DNA of 5,548 nt from assembly GCA_937892025.1 (NCBI GenBank), contig CALAVA010000130.1, forward strand, positions 1-5,548. Reading direction: 5' to 3'. A model generated the notes under the pieces. The model made no database searches, was not told the DNA's origin, and saw only the letters and a program-made list of their open reading frames with translations. The position numbers and the translations under genes were made by a program. This document shows, piece after piece, positions 1 through 5,316 of the stretch; the first letter of the stretch is position 1; each line of letters starts with the position of its first letter. The stretch is from an uncultured Bacteroidales bacterium (GTDB taxonomy: Bacteria > Bacteroidota > Bacteroidia > Bacteroidales > WCHB1-69).

Positions 1-188
1 GCTGTAGATACAACAAAAGTAGGTCCTTCTAAATTGCTTTGTTTCTTGTACTTGATTTCTGATTTAGAAATCTCCAAAATCTTTGCCTCTATCTTTTGAG
101 CATCTTTGGTTACAATAATATCTTGTGCTAAAAGCCTACAGCAAAAGAACACCGATAAAACTACAATTAAACTAATTTTTCTTTCCAT
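1..188 (-). CDS. Exported protein of unknown function, N-terminal part
   Basis: The start codon is at 188-186 and the frame stays open to the left edge, so only about 62 residues are visible. The N-terminus (MERKISLIVVLSVFF...) is a typical Sec signal peptide, with likely cleavage after the LLA at residues 19-21, giving a mature protein that begins QDIIVTKDAQKIEAKI. The pattern 'D-I-I-V-x-K-D-(A/G)-x-x-I-x-A-K-I-x-E-I-x-x-x-x-I-K-Y-K-K-x-x-N-L-x-G-P-T' is one I recognise from many short Bacteroidota exported proteins of unknown function. That assignment rests on memory of the pattern, not on a search. The gene begins 25 nt after the stop of the 171-aa gene on the same strand, with an A-rich leader and no Shine-Dalgarno site, so it is probably the last visible member of the peptidase operon. 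No catalytic motif is visible. Confidence 0.8.
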   Translation of the reverse strand, partial: MERKISLIVVLSVFFCCRLLAQDIIVTKDAQKIEAKILEISKSEIKYKKQSNLEGPTFVVST

Positions 189-213
189 TTTTTATAATTT
201 TTATTTGTTTGAA

Positions 214-729
214 CTAAAATATACCTCTTCTTTGTGGTGGTCGCTGTTGTGGTCTTGTTGGAGCCATAGGTGCTTGTGGTCTTGCTGGAGCCAATTTAGG
301 TTGCGGTCTCGGAGCAGGATGAGGTTGCGGTCTCGGAGCAGGAGTTATAATTGGAATAGGAACCGTGATAGGCACAACAACCGTATTTTGATACGACACA
401 CGGCTATCGGTATAAGGACATGTCCACTGCATTTTAGCCCCATTGGAAAGTTGTTTTATAGTAAATGTTTCTCCACTTTCCCATATCCAATTAATTTGTT
501 CGGGACCAAAATAAATCACATCTCCTGCATTCAACCATATAGACTGAGTTTTTGTATCAAATTTTACATGATTTCGGGCTGTATAACGTATGCTAAAACT
601 CTCATTGGTATTGTTTTCTAAAACAAAATACACATACCCTTCATCTGTACGCTCAAAATTGCCAATGATTTGAGCCTCTGTACAAAAAAATCCTAAACTG
701 AATAAGGCTACAAACAAAAACTTTTTCAT
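214..729 (-). CDS. Exported 171-aa protein with Pro/Arg-rich tail; candidate C10 peptidase partner
   Basis: The protein has a clear signal peptide (MKKFLFVALFSLGFFCTEAQ), probably cut by signal peptidase I after A19. Residues about 20-118 look like a compact beta-rich domain, with alternating hydrophobic segments such as GYVYFVLENN, SIWLNAGDVIYFGP and ETFTIKQL, and a WTCPYT motif near 102-107. Residues about 119-171 are low-complexity and basic, built of APRPQP-like units and ending RRGIF. Its ATG lies 4 nt after the peptidase stop codon, so translational coupling is likely. The first three codons fall inside a 65-bp repeat shared with the peptidase start. I do not recognise a family. Because speB and Bacteroides C10 genes are linked to small inhibitor genes, a role as inhibitor, chaperone or accessory of the peptidase is a reasonable guess from context only. 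The Pro-rich tail is not a T9SS sorting domain, so the periplasm or outer membrane is the likelier site. Confidence 0.85.
   Translation of the reverse strand: MKKFLFVALFSLGFFCTEAQIIGNFERTDEGYVYFVLENNTNESFSIRYTARNHVKFDTKTQSIWLNAGDVIYFGPEQINWIWESGETFTIKQLSNGAKMQWTCPYTDSRVSYQNTVVVPITVPIPIITPAPRPQPHPAPRPQPKLAPARPQAPMAPTRPQQRPPQRRGIF
299..343 (-). repeat. 24-bp tandem repeat in the Pro-rich tail
   Basis: A 21-bp block at 299-319 recurs exactly at 323-343, giving a period of 24 bp (eight codons). It encodes APRPQP-HP followed by APRPQP-KL in the 171-aa protein. The period is a multiple of three, so copy-number change would lengthen or shorten the tail without a frameshift. Confidence 0.85.
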
Positions 730-785
730 ATCTCTATTGTTTTACGAGTTTATACGCATGTAAATGGTCATTACTAACTACTTTT
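721..785 (-). repeat. 65-bp direct repeat, downstream copy
   Basis: This copy spans the last 16 codons and stop of the peptidase (KVVSNDHLHAYKLVKQ), the 4-nt gap, and the first three codons of the 171-aa gene. It is identical over all 65 positions to 3956-4020. Identity ends sharply on both sides: a versus t before it, and a versus t after it. Confidence 0.97.
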
Positions 786-3700
786 AATATATAAACACCT
801 TGATTAAACGAAGTTAAATCAAAAATGGTCGTTTGGTCTTTAAGTTTTGTTTTGTATATCAATTTACCTGTCATATCAAAAATTTCTGCAACTGCATTCT
901 CTAAAACTTCCGTTGTTTTTAAGATAAACTTATCCGCTGATGGATTGGGATAAAGAACAGCCGTCCATACCTGATTTTTTGCAACATTCGTGCCAGATTT
1001 TATATCAAAATAAACTTTTGTACTATATTTATCCGAAGTAATTGGCACCCATTTCAATGAATCTTTTTCCATATAAGAAGATGTAATATAATATCTTCCG
1101 GTCGCATAATTGATACCATTCTGATTGATTGTGATTGTTTTGTATGTAGCATGTAGAACAGATTCTTCAACCTTGCCCAACTCTCCGACATAAGTATCAT
1201 CAGAAGCATTGTAAACATCAAAACTTATATAGCCATTAAAATCCTTGATGCCACTATTAATAACAGAGGCAGAAACAGCAAATGACGTATTCTTATACAC
1301 TTCGTTAGGATTGATATTTATATCACTAAACAATTGTATATTAACCGCATTTGTTTCTATAGTGAAATATTTCCTATCTGATGTCGTTCCTATTACCTTT
1401 TTGGATGAATTGTTTTCTGTATAGGTAGCCACCAAATAATATTGTCCTATAGGATAAGCAAAACCTTGATGATTAACATTGATTGGCACCAATGAGGAAA
1501 AACCTTGTTTTTTAGCAACAAATTTTTGGTCTTCTACAAGCGTTTCCATATAAATGCCAGCATTATTATAAAGGTCTATACCTAATTTTCCCACAAAATC
1601 TTTGTCCCCATTGTTGGTAATGACAGCAGAAATAGTAAGAGGTGTATTTTGACAAACTTGTTCAGAACTGAGAGTGATAGCAGAATATAAAGCCATATCT
1701 ACCATTGTTAAATTGACTATATCAAAATATTTTCTATCAGACGTACCACCTATAATTTTCTTAGTTGAATCTTGCTCGGTATAGGTGGCTACTATATAAT
1801 AAGTACCTACGGGATAAGACAAAGGTAATTGATTGACACTTATAGTTTGGGAGGCAGAAACGGCTATGGTATAAGTATTGTTGTTTTCGACAAGTGTCTG
1901 CAAATACATACCAGAATTATCATACAAATCTAAACCAATTTTGCCCGTAAAAGACTTATCCCCACGATTGACTATAGTGGCCGAAACAGATATGGAACTA
2001 TCTGGATAAATAGTTGTTGGAGAAATACTTATTGCATTAGATAATTGCAAATCTGCTTGGAATATTATAATATCAAAATACTTCCTATTAGAGGTATTTC
2101 CGATGATTTTCTTGACAGAATCCTGCTCTGTACAAGTGGCTACAATATAATATTTACCAACAGGATAAGACATCGACAATTGATTAACGTTTATATTTCG
2201 TGTGGCTGAAGAGGCTATGGTATCGTTAATTTCTGTTAGAGTCTGTAAAAATACGCCTGAATTATCATATAAATCCAAACCAATTTTACCGATAAACGAC
2301 TTATCTCCACGATTGACAAAATTCGCTGAAATAGATATAGCACTATCTACATAAATCCGTGTTGGTAAAACACTGATTGCATTAGATAATTGCAAATCTG
2401 CTTGGGGTAAGTCTTTGATAGTAAATTGCGTATATTGTGAATACCAATTAGGTTGAATTCCCTTATTGACTTGATACCATGTTGAGGAAGTATCTTCCTT
2501 ATAAAATGCACTCATATAATAAGTACCGGCAGGATAATTAACCCCATTACTACAAGTTATTGATACATTTCTATAAGTATTTATTCCTATACTTTTGGTC
2601 ATAGTACCTATCTCTCCCATATAATTACCTGCAGAATCAAACACATCAAAACTAATTGTTCCACTAAATGAGGTATTTCCATAATTAGCAATTAATGCTG
2701 AAGCAGCAAATGATGTGTTTTTATAAATAGGATTTGGAGTTATGGTCATATTGCTATAAAAATGCAAATTTACTCCTGTATTTGGATAAGTAAAAATAAT
2801 TTCTTGGTTTGAATTATAATTTCCAGCAGAGGTATTCAAGGAAGTTACATAAAAATAACCATCATCTTGTCCTTTCCACCCCCAATTAAAATGAAATTGG
2901 TTATTATCATTATACCCATCACAAACAAAAGCATGTCCACCACTAGAACTTTGACCTGCATATAAAATAGGCACTCCATAATCTAACATTTGTTTTAACG
3001 CTGCAATCCAATTAGCATAAGTATAATCAGATCGGTTGTAACTATATGCTTGATACCCAAAATGCACCCATAATGCGGTATTGGCATCCATATATCCTAA
3101 TTTAATCAAATCGTCAGAATGTTTATAAACAGCACCACTGCCACCATCGGCCGTAGTGCCATAATTCATATCTACAGCAACTCCACAATGATACATCAAT
3201 GTTGTAACAGCATTTTTAGCAGTGGAAGATGATAAACTTGTCAATGTATTTGGCATTGACGACCATTGATAAGTTGTATTTGCAAAATTAGCAGACAATG
3301 TACCATATTCTGGATGAGTAGATGGTACATAAGAGTGTGAACTTCTTCCTGCACTTGGATAGCCCCAATACTTCATAATCTGAGCCATAGCTGTTGCCAC
3401 ACATCCTGTAAACGTACGTTCTCCTGCGTTGTAATCGTAAGGACAAAGATTATTATACGGAGTACCTTGTCCCCATTTAGTTTGTATCAAAGGACCTACG
3501 ACAACGGTTTTTCTTGTCTTTGGTTGTATATTATTGATATAACCATCCCATTTTTCAGCACTTTCCTGTGGTGGCTCATTAAAATTGGCGATAGCATAAT
3601 CTATTTCTTCTTCGTAGCCTTTAAGCCAATAACGGAGATTGTCGGGCATATTAGTTGTATCAAAAGTTCCTTCTGTGGAATAGCCCAATATCGGCTCTAC

Positions 3701-3964
3701 CATTTTATTACCTGCAACAAGTACAAAACCGCCATCTGTTTCATCATTAAAGATATAGTAATAAACGGCTCCTGCACCCGATTTTTGCATTTGGGAAGTA
3801 TAATTAATGCTATAAAGTGATAAAGAAGCATTAGTTTTATGTTGATTTTGTGTATTATAAAAATTTTCAGCCACCCTTTGTGCCGTATTTACATCAATAG
3901 GTTGAGCCAACAAAAGCCCAAGACAACTAATTATATTCCCTAATAAAAATGCTATCTTTTTCAT
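734..3964 (-). CDS. Secreted C10 (streptopain-like) cysteine peptidase with T9SS sorting domain
   Basis: The protein has 1076 residues. Residues 1-20 form a signal peptide (LLLAQP cleavage region). Residues about 22-150 match the SpeB-type inhibitory propeptide, including VLVAGNKMVEPILGYS and LRYWLKGYEEEI. The catalytic domain covers about 151-395: the nucleophile is Cys188 in TGCVATAMAQIMKYW, the histidine is His344 in SGGHAFVCDGY, and Asn360-Trp361-Gly-Trp363 (NWGWKG) matches the SpeB NWGWGG motif with one Gly replaced by Lys364. Residues 398-990 are five Ig/CARDB-like repeats. Residues about 1003-1076 are a type A T9SS sorting domain (YPNPS, FDMTGKLIYK, GVYILKV, final KLVKQ). The enzyme is expected to be made as a zymogen, cross the outer membrane by the T9SS and lose its C-terminal signal. 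It is much longer than streptococcal SpeB (about 400 residues) because of the repeats. I see no good TAnnTTTG promoter directly upstream, so it may depend on transcription from the lipoprotein gene. The family assignment is firm; the substrate is unknown. Confidence 0.96.
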   Translation of the reverse strand: MKKIAFLLGNIISCLGLLLAQPIDVNTAQRVAENFYNTQNQHKTNASLSLYSINYTSQMQKSGAGAVYYYIFNDETDGGFVLVAGNKMVEPILGYSTEGTFDTTNMPDNLRYWLKGYEEEIDYAIANFNEPPQESAEKWDGYINNIQPKTRKTVVVGPLIQTKWGQGTPYNNLCPYDYNAGERTFTGCVATAMAQIMKYWGYPSAGRSSHSYVPSTHPEYGTLSANFANTTYQWSSMPNTLTSLSSSTAKNAVTTLMYHCGVAVDMNYGTTADGGSGAVYKHSDDLIKLGYMDANTALWVHFGYQAYSYNRSDYTYANWIAALKQMLDYGVPILYAGQSSSGGHAFVCDGYNDNNQFHFNWGWKGQDDGYFYVTSLNTSAGNYNSNQEIIFTYPNTGVNLHFYSNMTITPNPIYKNTSFAASALIANYGNTSFSGTISFDVFDSAGNYMGEIGTMTKSIGINTYRNVSITCSNGVNYPAGTYYMSAFYKEDTSSTWYQVNKGIQPNWYSQYTQFTIKDLPQADLQLSNAISVLPTRIYVDSAISISANFVNRGDKSFIGKIGLDLYDNSGVFLQTLTEINDTIASSATRNINVNQLSMSYPVGKYYIVATCTEQDSVKKIIGNTSNRKYFDIIIFQADLQLSNAISISPTTIYPDSSISVSATIVNRGDKSFTGKIGLDLYDNSGMYLQTLVENNNTYTIAVSASQTISVNQLPLSYPVGTYYIVATYTEQDSTKKIIGGTSDRKYFDIVNLTMVDMALYSAITLSSEQVCQNTPLTISAVITNNGDKDFVGKLGIDLYNNAGIYMETLVEDQKFVAKKQGFSSLVPINVNHQGFAYPIGQYYLVATYTENNSSKKVIGTTSDRKYFTIETNAVNIQLFSDININPNEVYKNTSFAVSASVINSGIKDFNGYISFDVYNASDDTYVGELGKVEESVLHATYKTITINQNGINYATGRYYITSSYMEKDSLKWVPITSDKYSTKVYFDIKSGTNVAKNQVWTAVLYPNPSADKFILKTTEVLENAVAEIFDMTGKLIYKTKLKDQTTIFDLTSFNQGVYILKVVSNDHLHAYKLVKQ
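995..2771 (-). repeat. Five Ig-like repeats in the peptidase, order A-B-B-B-A
   Basis: The segments begin at about residues 398, 522, 637, 755 and 874 and are each about 110-118 residues long. Units 1 and 5 resemble each other (IYKNTSFAASA / VYKNTSFAVSA, then SFSGTISFDV / DFNGYISFDV). Units 2-4 form a second group (NRGDKSF-GKIGLDLYDNSG, then YPVG-YYIVAT-TEQDS-KKIIG-TS-RKYFDI). Units 2 and 3 are closest: QADLQLSNAIS recurs 115 residues apart, and 30 bp at 2031-2060 recur exactly at 2376-2405, 345 bp away. This points to fairly recent internal duplication. Such beta-sandwich repeats often act as stalks or binding modules next to T9SS tails. Confidence 0.85.
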
Positions 3965-4020
3965 ATCTCTATTGTTTTACGAGTTTATACGCATGTAAAT
4001 GGTCATTACTAACTACTTTT
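3956..4020 (-). repeat. 65-bp direct repeat, upstream copy (orphan T9SS tail end)
   Basis: This copy holds the first three codons of the peptidase gene, the same 4-nt gap, and a 16-codon remnant plus stop identical to the peptidase's own C-terminus. The remnant has no parent gene. Two codons upstream of the repeat boundary there is an in-frame TAA (4025-4023), and then the lipoprotein 3' flank begins. It is best read as the relic of a second, near-identical T9SS-tailed gene that once lay upstream, or as the scar of a recombination event. Confidence 0.9.
3968..4019 (-). pseudogene. 16-codon remnant of a T9SS sorting domain
   Basis: Read on the minus strand, 4019-3968 encodes K-V-V-S-N-D-H-L-H-A-Y-K-L-V-K-Q and a stop, exactly the end of the downstream peptidase. 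There is no start codon for it and the frame is closed just upstream, so it is not a gene. It is listed separately because it marks a breakpoint: the coding relic stops next to the 19-bp dispersed repeat at 4022-4040. Confidence 0.8.
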
Positions 4021-4021
4021 T

Positions 4022-4040
4022 TTTAATTCCGCCAACGGGT
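4022..4040. repeat. 19-bp dispersed repeat, copy 1
   Basis: The 19 bases TTTAATTCCGCCAACGGGT occur here and again at 5158-5176 in the same orientation. Both copies are intergenic and are followed by an AT-rich stretch (aattattat / tataataatt). This copy lies between the lipoprotein stop and the orphan T9SS tail. The core CCG-CCAA-CGG could form a three-base-pair hairpin, too small to call a terminator. The nature of the repeat is unknown. Confidence 0.85.
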
Positions 4041-4045
4041 AATTA

Positions 4046-4519
4046 TTATATTTTTTTTGCTGTATGGGTGATAGTTCCCACTACTGGATAAGCCACTCCA
4101 TTTTCATGATAAGTAGTTCCCGTACAAATAGCATCAAAATTCAATGTACTACCATCTAATTTCCCTATTTGAAAATTTATATTTAACACTTCCGAGTATC
4201 GCTCACTCGCACTTCTTCCACTTACTTGAACAGAATTTAACATAATTGTATTTCCATCAATAATAGCAGTGGTTTCATAAAAATCACCAATATCTACTAC
4301 TCTTTTACCATCATCTAATTTAGATATGGTTAAATAACCTTTCATAGTTTGAGGATCTATTGAATATGCTTCGCCATCTATAATTACAGACATATTCATT
4401 GTTGCAGTCATAGAGTAAGTACCTACAAACTTTTCTACTGTTTTTGACTCCTTTTTACAACTTGTAAAAGATAAGATAAGACTCATTCCTAATACAAAAA
4501 AAACATTAAATCTTTTCAT
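4046..4519 (-). CDS. Predicted lipoprotein of unknown function, 157 aa
   Basis: The N-terminus (MKRFNVFFVLGMSLILSFTSC) is a type II signal peptide with the lipidated cysteine at residue 21 (FTSC, followed by KKESK). This fits the relaxed lipobox of Bacteroidota. The mature part begins VEKFVGTYSMTATMNMSV and continues as alternating beta-type segments (GYLTISKLDDGKRVVDIGDF, ETTAIIDGNTIMLNS, SEVLNINFQIGKLDGSTLNFDA). This resembles small lipocalin-like or beta-barrel lipoproteins, but I cannot name a family. The stop is at 4048-4046, and 81 nt separate it from the peptidase start on the same strand. The gene has its own plausible promoter at 4563-4594. A role as an envelope-tethered inhibitor or binding partner of the C10 peptidase is possible by analogy with inhibitor genes linked to other C10 peptidases; this is inference from position only. 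Confidence 0.88.
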   Translation of the reverse strand: MKRFNVFFVLGMSLILSFTSCKKESKTVEKFVGTYSMTATMNMSVIIDGEAYSIDPQTMKGYLTISKLDDGKRVVDIGDFYETTAIIDGNTIMLNSVQVSGRSASERYSEVLNINFQIGKLDGSTLNFDAICTGTTYHENGVAYPVVGTITHTAKKI

Positions 4520-4562
4520 AAATTATCTATTTTTGTTTCATTTATTTGTTTTATTTTTTATG

Positions 4563-4594
4563 CAACAATACAAACACTCAATAATCGTGCCAAA
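4563..4594 (-). promoter_or_regulatory. Bacteroidota-type promoter of the lipoprotein (and possibly the operon)
   Basis: On the minus strand, TTTG (4594-4591) is followed after exactly 20 nt by TATTGTTG (4570-4563). That is a perfect -33 element and seven of eight matches to the -7 consensus TAnnTTTG. Transcription would start near 4556, giving a leader of about 36 nt before the ATG at 4519. It may serve the whole operon, since no promoter is evident just upstream of the peptidase. Confidence 0.6.
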
Positions 4595-4642
4595 CTATTT
4601 TTCTTATGTATTGTATTGTGTTTTTATTCTTTTATCTATTTG

Positions 4643-4677
4643 TTATTCAATAATTTTAAATACACCAAATTGAATAA
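4643..4677. repeat. 9-bp perfect inverted repeat
   Basis: TTATTCAAT (4643-4651) and ATTGAATAA (4669-4677) are perfect reverse complements separated by 17 nt. The site lies about 50 bp upstream of the -33 element of the lipoprotein promoter. That position would suit a regulator-binding site, but an AT-rich dyad can arise by chance. Confidence 0.35.
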
Positions 4678-4754
4678 GCAAAAATTCCTTTTGCATAGTC
4701 AATTTTTTTTTACAATTTCTCGATATATTTTTCACTTTCATATTGTTTTCCAAG

Positions 4755-4795
4755 AAAAAAAAAACCGTGAACTCTTTTTGTCAAGAATCGCGGTT
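4755..4795 (-). terminator. Rho-independent terminator, minus strand
   Basis: On the minus strand, AACCGCGA (4795-4788) can pair with TCACGGTT (4770-4763), with one C-A mismatch. An inner TTCTT/AAGAG-like pairing shortens the loop, and the stem runs directly into ten consecutive T (4764-4755, two of them in the stem). It ends a transcript coming from the right, upstream of the lipoprotein promoter. Its 5' strand is the same sequence that forms the outer helix of the folded RNA at 4783-4900. Confidence 0.65.
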
Positions 4796-4900
4796 CCGGA
4801 AATAACCCATCCAACAATACAAGAATGCCCACGGTGTTCCATGAGCGTCCTGCTTTCTTTTGTTGGATAAATGAATGAAATTTTCCGGATTCCGATTCTT
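4755..4900 (-). ncRNA. Structured RNA of nested helices (unassigned; 6S-like rod or attenuator)
   Basis: Read on the minus strand, 4900-4783 folds into one long rod. The helices, outside in, are: AAGAAT (4900-4895) with 4788-4783; CGG (4894-4892) with 4793-4791; TCCGGAAA (4889-4882) with TTTCCGGA (4802-4795); a 13 x 6-nt internal loop; ATCCAACAA (4868-4860) with TTGTTGGAT (4817-4809); AAGAA (4859-4855) with TTCTT (4825-4821); and an apical helix GCTCATGG (4846-4839) with CCGTGGGC (4834-4827), closed by an AACA loop. About 39 base pairs fall within 118 nt. Two apical pairs are U-G on the minus strand but would be A-C on the plus strand, which favours minus-strand transcription, as does the poly-T terminator. 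The rod with a large asymmetric central loop recalls 6S RNA. Equally, the terminator overlap suggests a riboswitch-like attenuator. I recognise no conserved family sequence. Confidence 0.55.
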
Positions 4901-5081
4901 TTTAGAAAAGCCTGTAACGCTTTTTACTCTCTTATTCTTATTTTACTATTCCTTATTTTATTATTTTCGTTTACATTTATTTATTTTAGAGGACTTCTAA
5001 TTTTACATTATTTTATTTTAGAGTCATTTTTTCCGAATTTTTGCAAAATCCATAGAATAAAAAGCGGAGAAAACGACACTG

Positions 5082-5112
5082 CAAAGGTACAATTTTATTT
5101 CTTATCTGACAA
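5082..5112 (-). promoter_or_regulatory. Bacteroidota-type promoter reading left, toward the folded RNA
   Basis: On the minus strand, TTG (5112-5110) precedes TACCTTTG (5089-5082) by exactly 20 nt. TACCTTTG is a full match to TAnnTTTG, and the flanking TGTACCTTTGCA is typical of strong promoters in this phylum. Transcription would start near 5075. No gene follows; the next element is the folded RNA, whose outer helix begins about 175 nt downstream. The predicted transcript, ending at the terminator near 4755, is about 320 nt. Confidence 0.65.
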
Positions 5113-5157
5113 GTTTTTTACCGACTTTCGTAACTTTCCAAGTTGAACTTTTACTGG

Positions 5158-5176
5158 TTTAATTCCGCCAACGGGT
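5158..5176. repeat. 19-bp dispersed repeat, copy 2
   Basis: This is the second identical copy of TTTAATTCCGCCAACGGGT, 1,136 bp from the first and in the same orientation. It lies between the two divergent promoters of this intergenic region. Together the copies bracket the lipoprotein gene and the folded RNA. Confidence 0.85.
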
Positions 5177-5224
5177 TATAATAATTCAAAATAAGTTAAA
5201 CTATAGACCAAGAAAAGTACTTTT

Positions 5225-5259
5225 TTTCGACAATCCTGCTAATATTTTTTATAACTTTG
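5225..5259 (+). promoter_or_regulatory. hsdR promoter
   Basis: TAACTTTG (5252-5259), followed by CA, is a full match to the Bacteroidota -7 element TAnnTTTG. The -33 position holds only TTTC/TTCGAC (5225-5231), so that half is weak and the spacing is not ideal. Transcription would start near 5265, about 52 nt before the hsdR ATG. A weak -33 next to a perfect -7 is compatible with a promoter that is regulated or needs an activator. Confidence 0.55.
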
Positions 5260-5287
5260 CATTCAATCTGTAATTACATTTTGAATG
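5260..5287. promoter_or_regulatory. 28-bp dyad over the hsdR transcription start (candidate operator)
   Basis: Two nested inverted repeats share one exact centre (between 5273 and 5274). The inner one is the perfect palindrome TGTAATTACA (5269-5278). The outer arms are CATTCAA (5260-5266) and TTGAATG (5281-5287). Only two opposed positions on each side do not match, so 24 of 28 bases are symmetric. The dyad begins at the base after the -7 element and would cover the predicted start of transcription, a classical repressor position. It could instead act as a hairpin in the leader RNA. Confidence 0.5.
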
Positions 5288-5316
5288 TAACCAATAAAAC
5301 AGAAAATTTCAAAGAT

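Larger units (their letters stand above)
4520..5316. other. 797-bp intergenic region without a credible protein gene
   Basis: The region between the lipoprotein start and the hsdR start is very AT-rich. The plus-strand open frames at 4616-4870 and 4871-5146 lack recognisable domains, consist of Phe/Leu/Ile-rich translations of T-rich DNA, and overlap the folded RNA. They are not credible genes. What the region does hold is annotated separately: two minus-strand promoters, a folded RNA and terminator, one copy of the 19-bp repeat, the hsdR promoter and a dyad. Confidence 0.75.

Noticed and set aside
106..621. Plus-strand open frame of 171 codons
   Set aside because: It is the antisense of the exported 171-aa gene. 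Its Ser/Arg-rich stretch is simply the complement of the Pro-rich tail, and it has no domain or signal of its own.
3467..3820. Plus-strand open frame of 117 codons
   Set aside because: It lies wholly antisense to the propeptide and start of the catalytic domain of the C10 peptidase, whose frame is certain.
4670..4711. Possible plus-strand terminator (GCAAAA/TTTTGC hairpin followed by nine T)
   Set aside because: The stem is AT-rich and interrupted, the T-run is separated from the main stem, and no plus-strand gene lies upstream to be terminated.
4783..4900. SRP RNA, tmRNA, RNase P RNA or a known riboswitch at the folded RNA
   Set aside because: The hallmark sequences I know for these (for example the SRP GGAAGCAGC loop or the RNase P GAGGAAAGTCC core) are absent, so no specific family was assigned.
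5022..5050. Nine-codon minus-strand frame (MDFAKIRKK) shortly after the promoter at 5082-5112
   Set aside because: It is too short to support as a gene or leader peptide without evidence of conservation.
4616..5146. Two adjoining plus-strand open frames (4616-4870 and 4871-5146)
   Set aside because: They encode Phe/Leu/Ile-rich translations of T-rich DNA, lack a recognisable domain or promoter, and overlap the minus-strand folded RNA and promoter.
5132..5150. Alternating AACTT / AAGTT / AACTT motifs
   Set aside because: The arms are only 5 bp in AT-rich DNA and sit at no defined promoter element; chance is a sufficient explanation.
4022..5176. Insertion sequence or composite transposon bounded by the 19-bp repeats
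   Set aside because: There is no transposase frame, no terminal inverted repeats and no target-site duplication that I can see.
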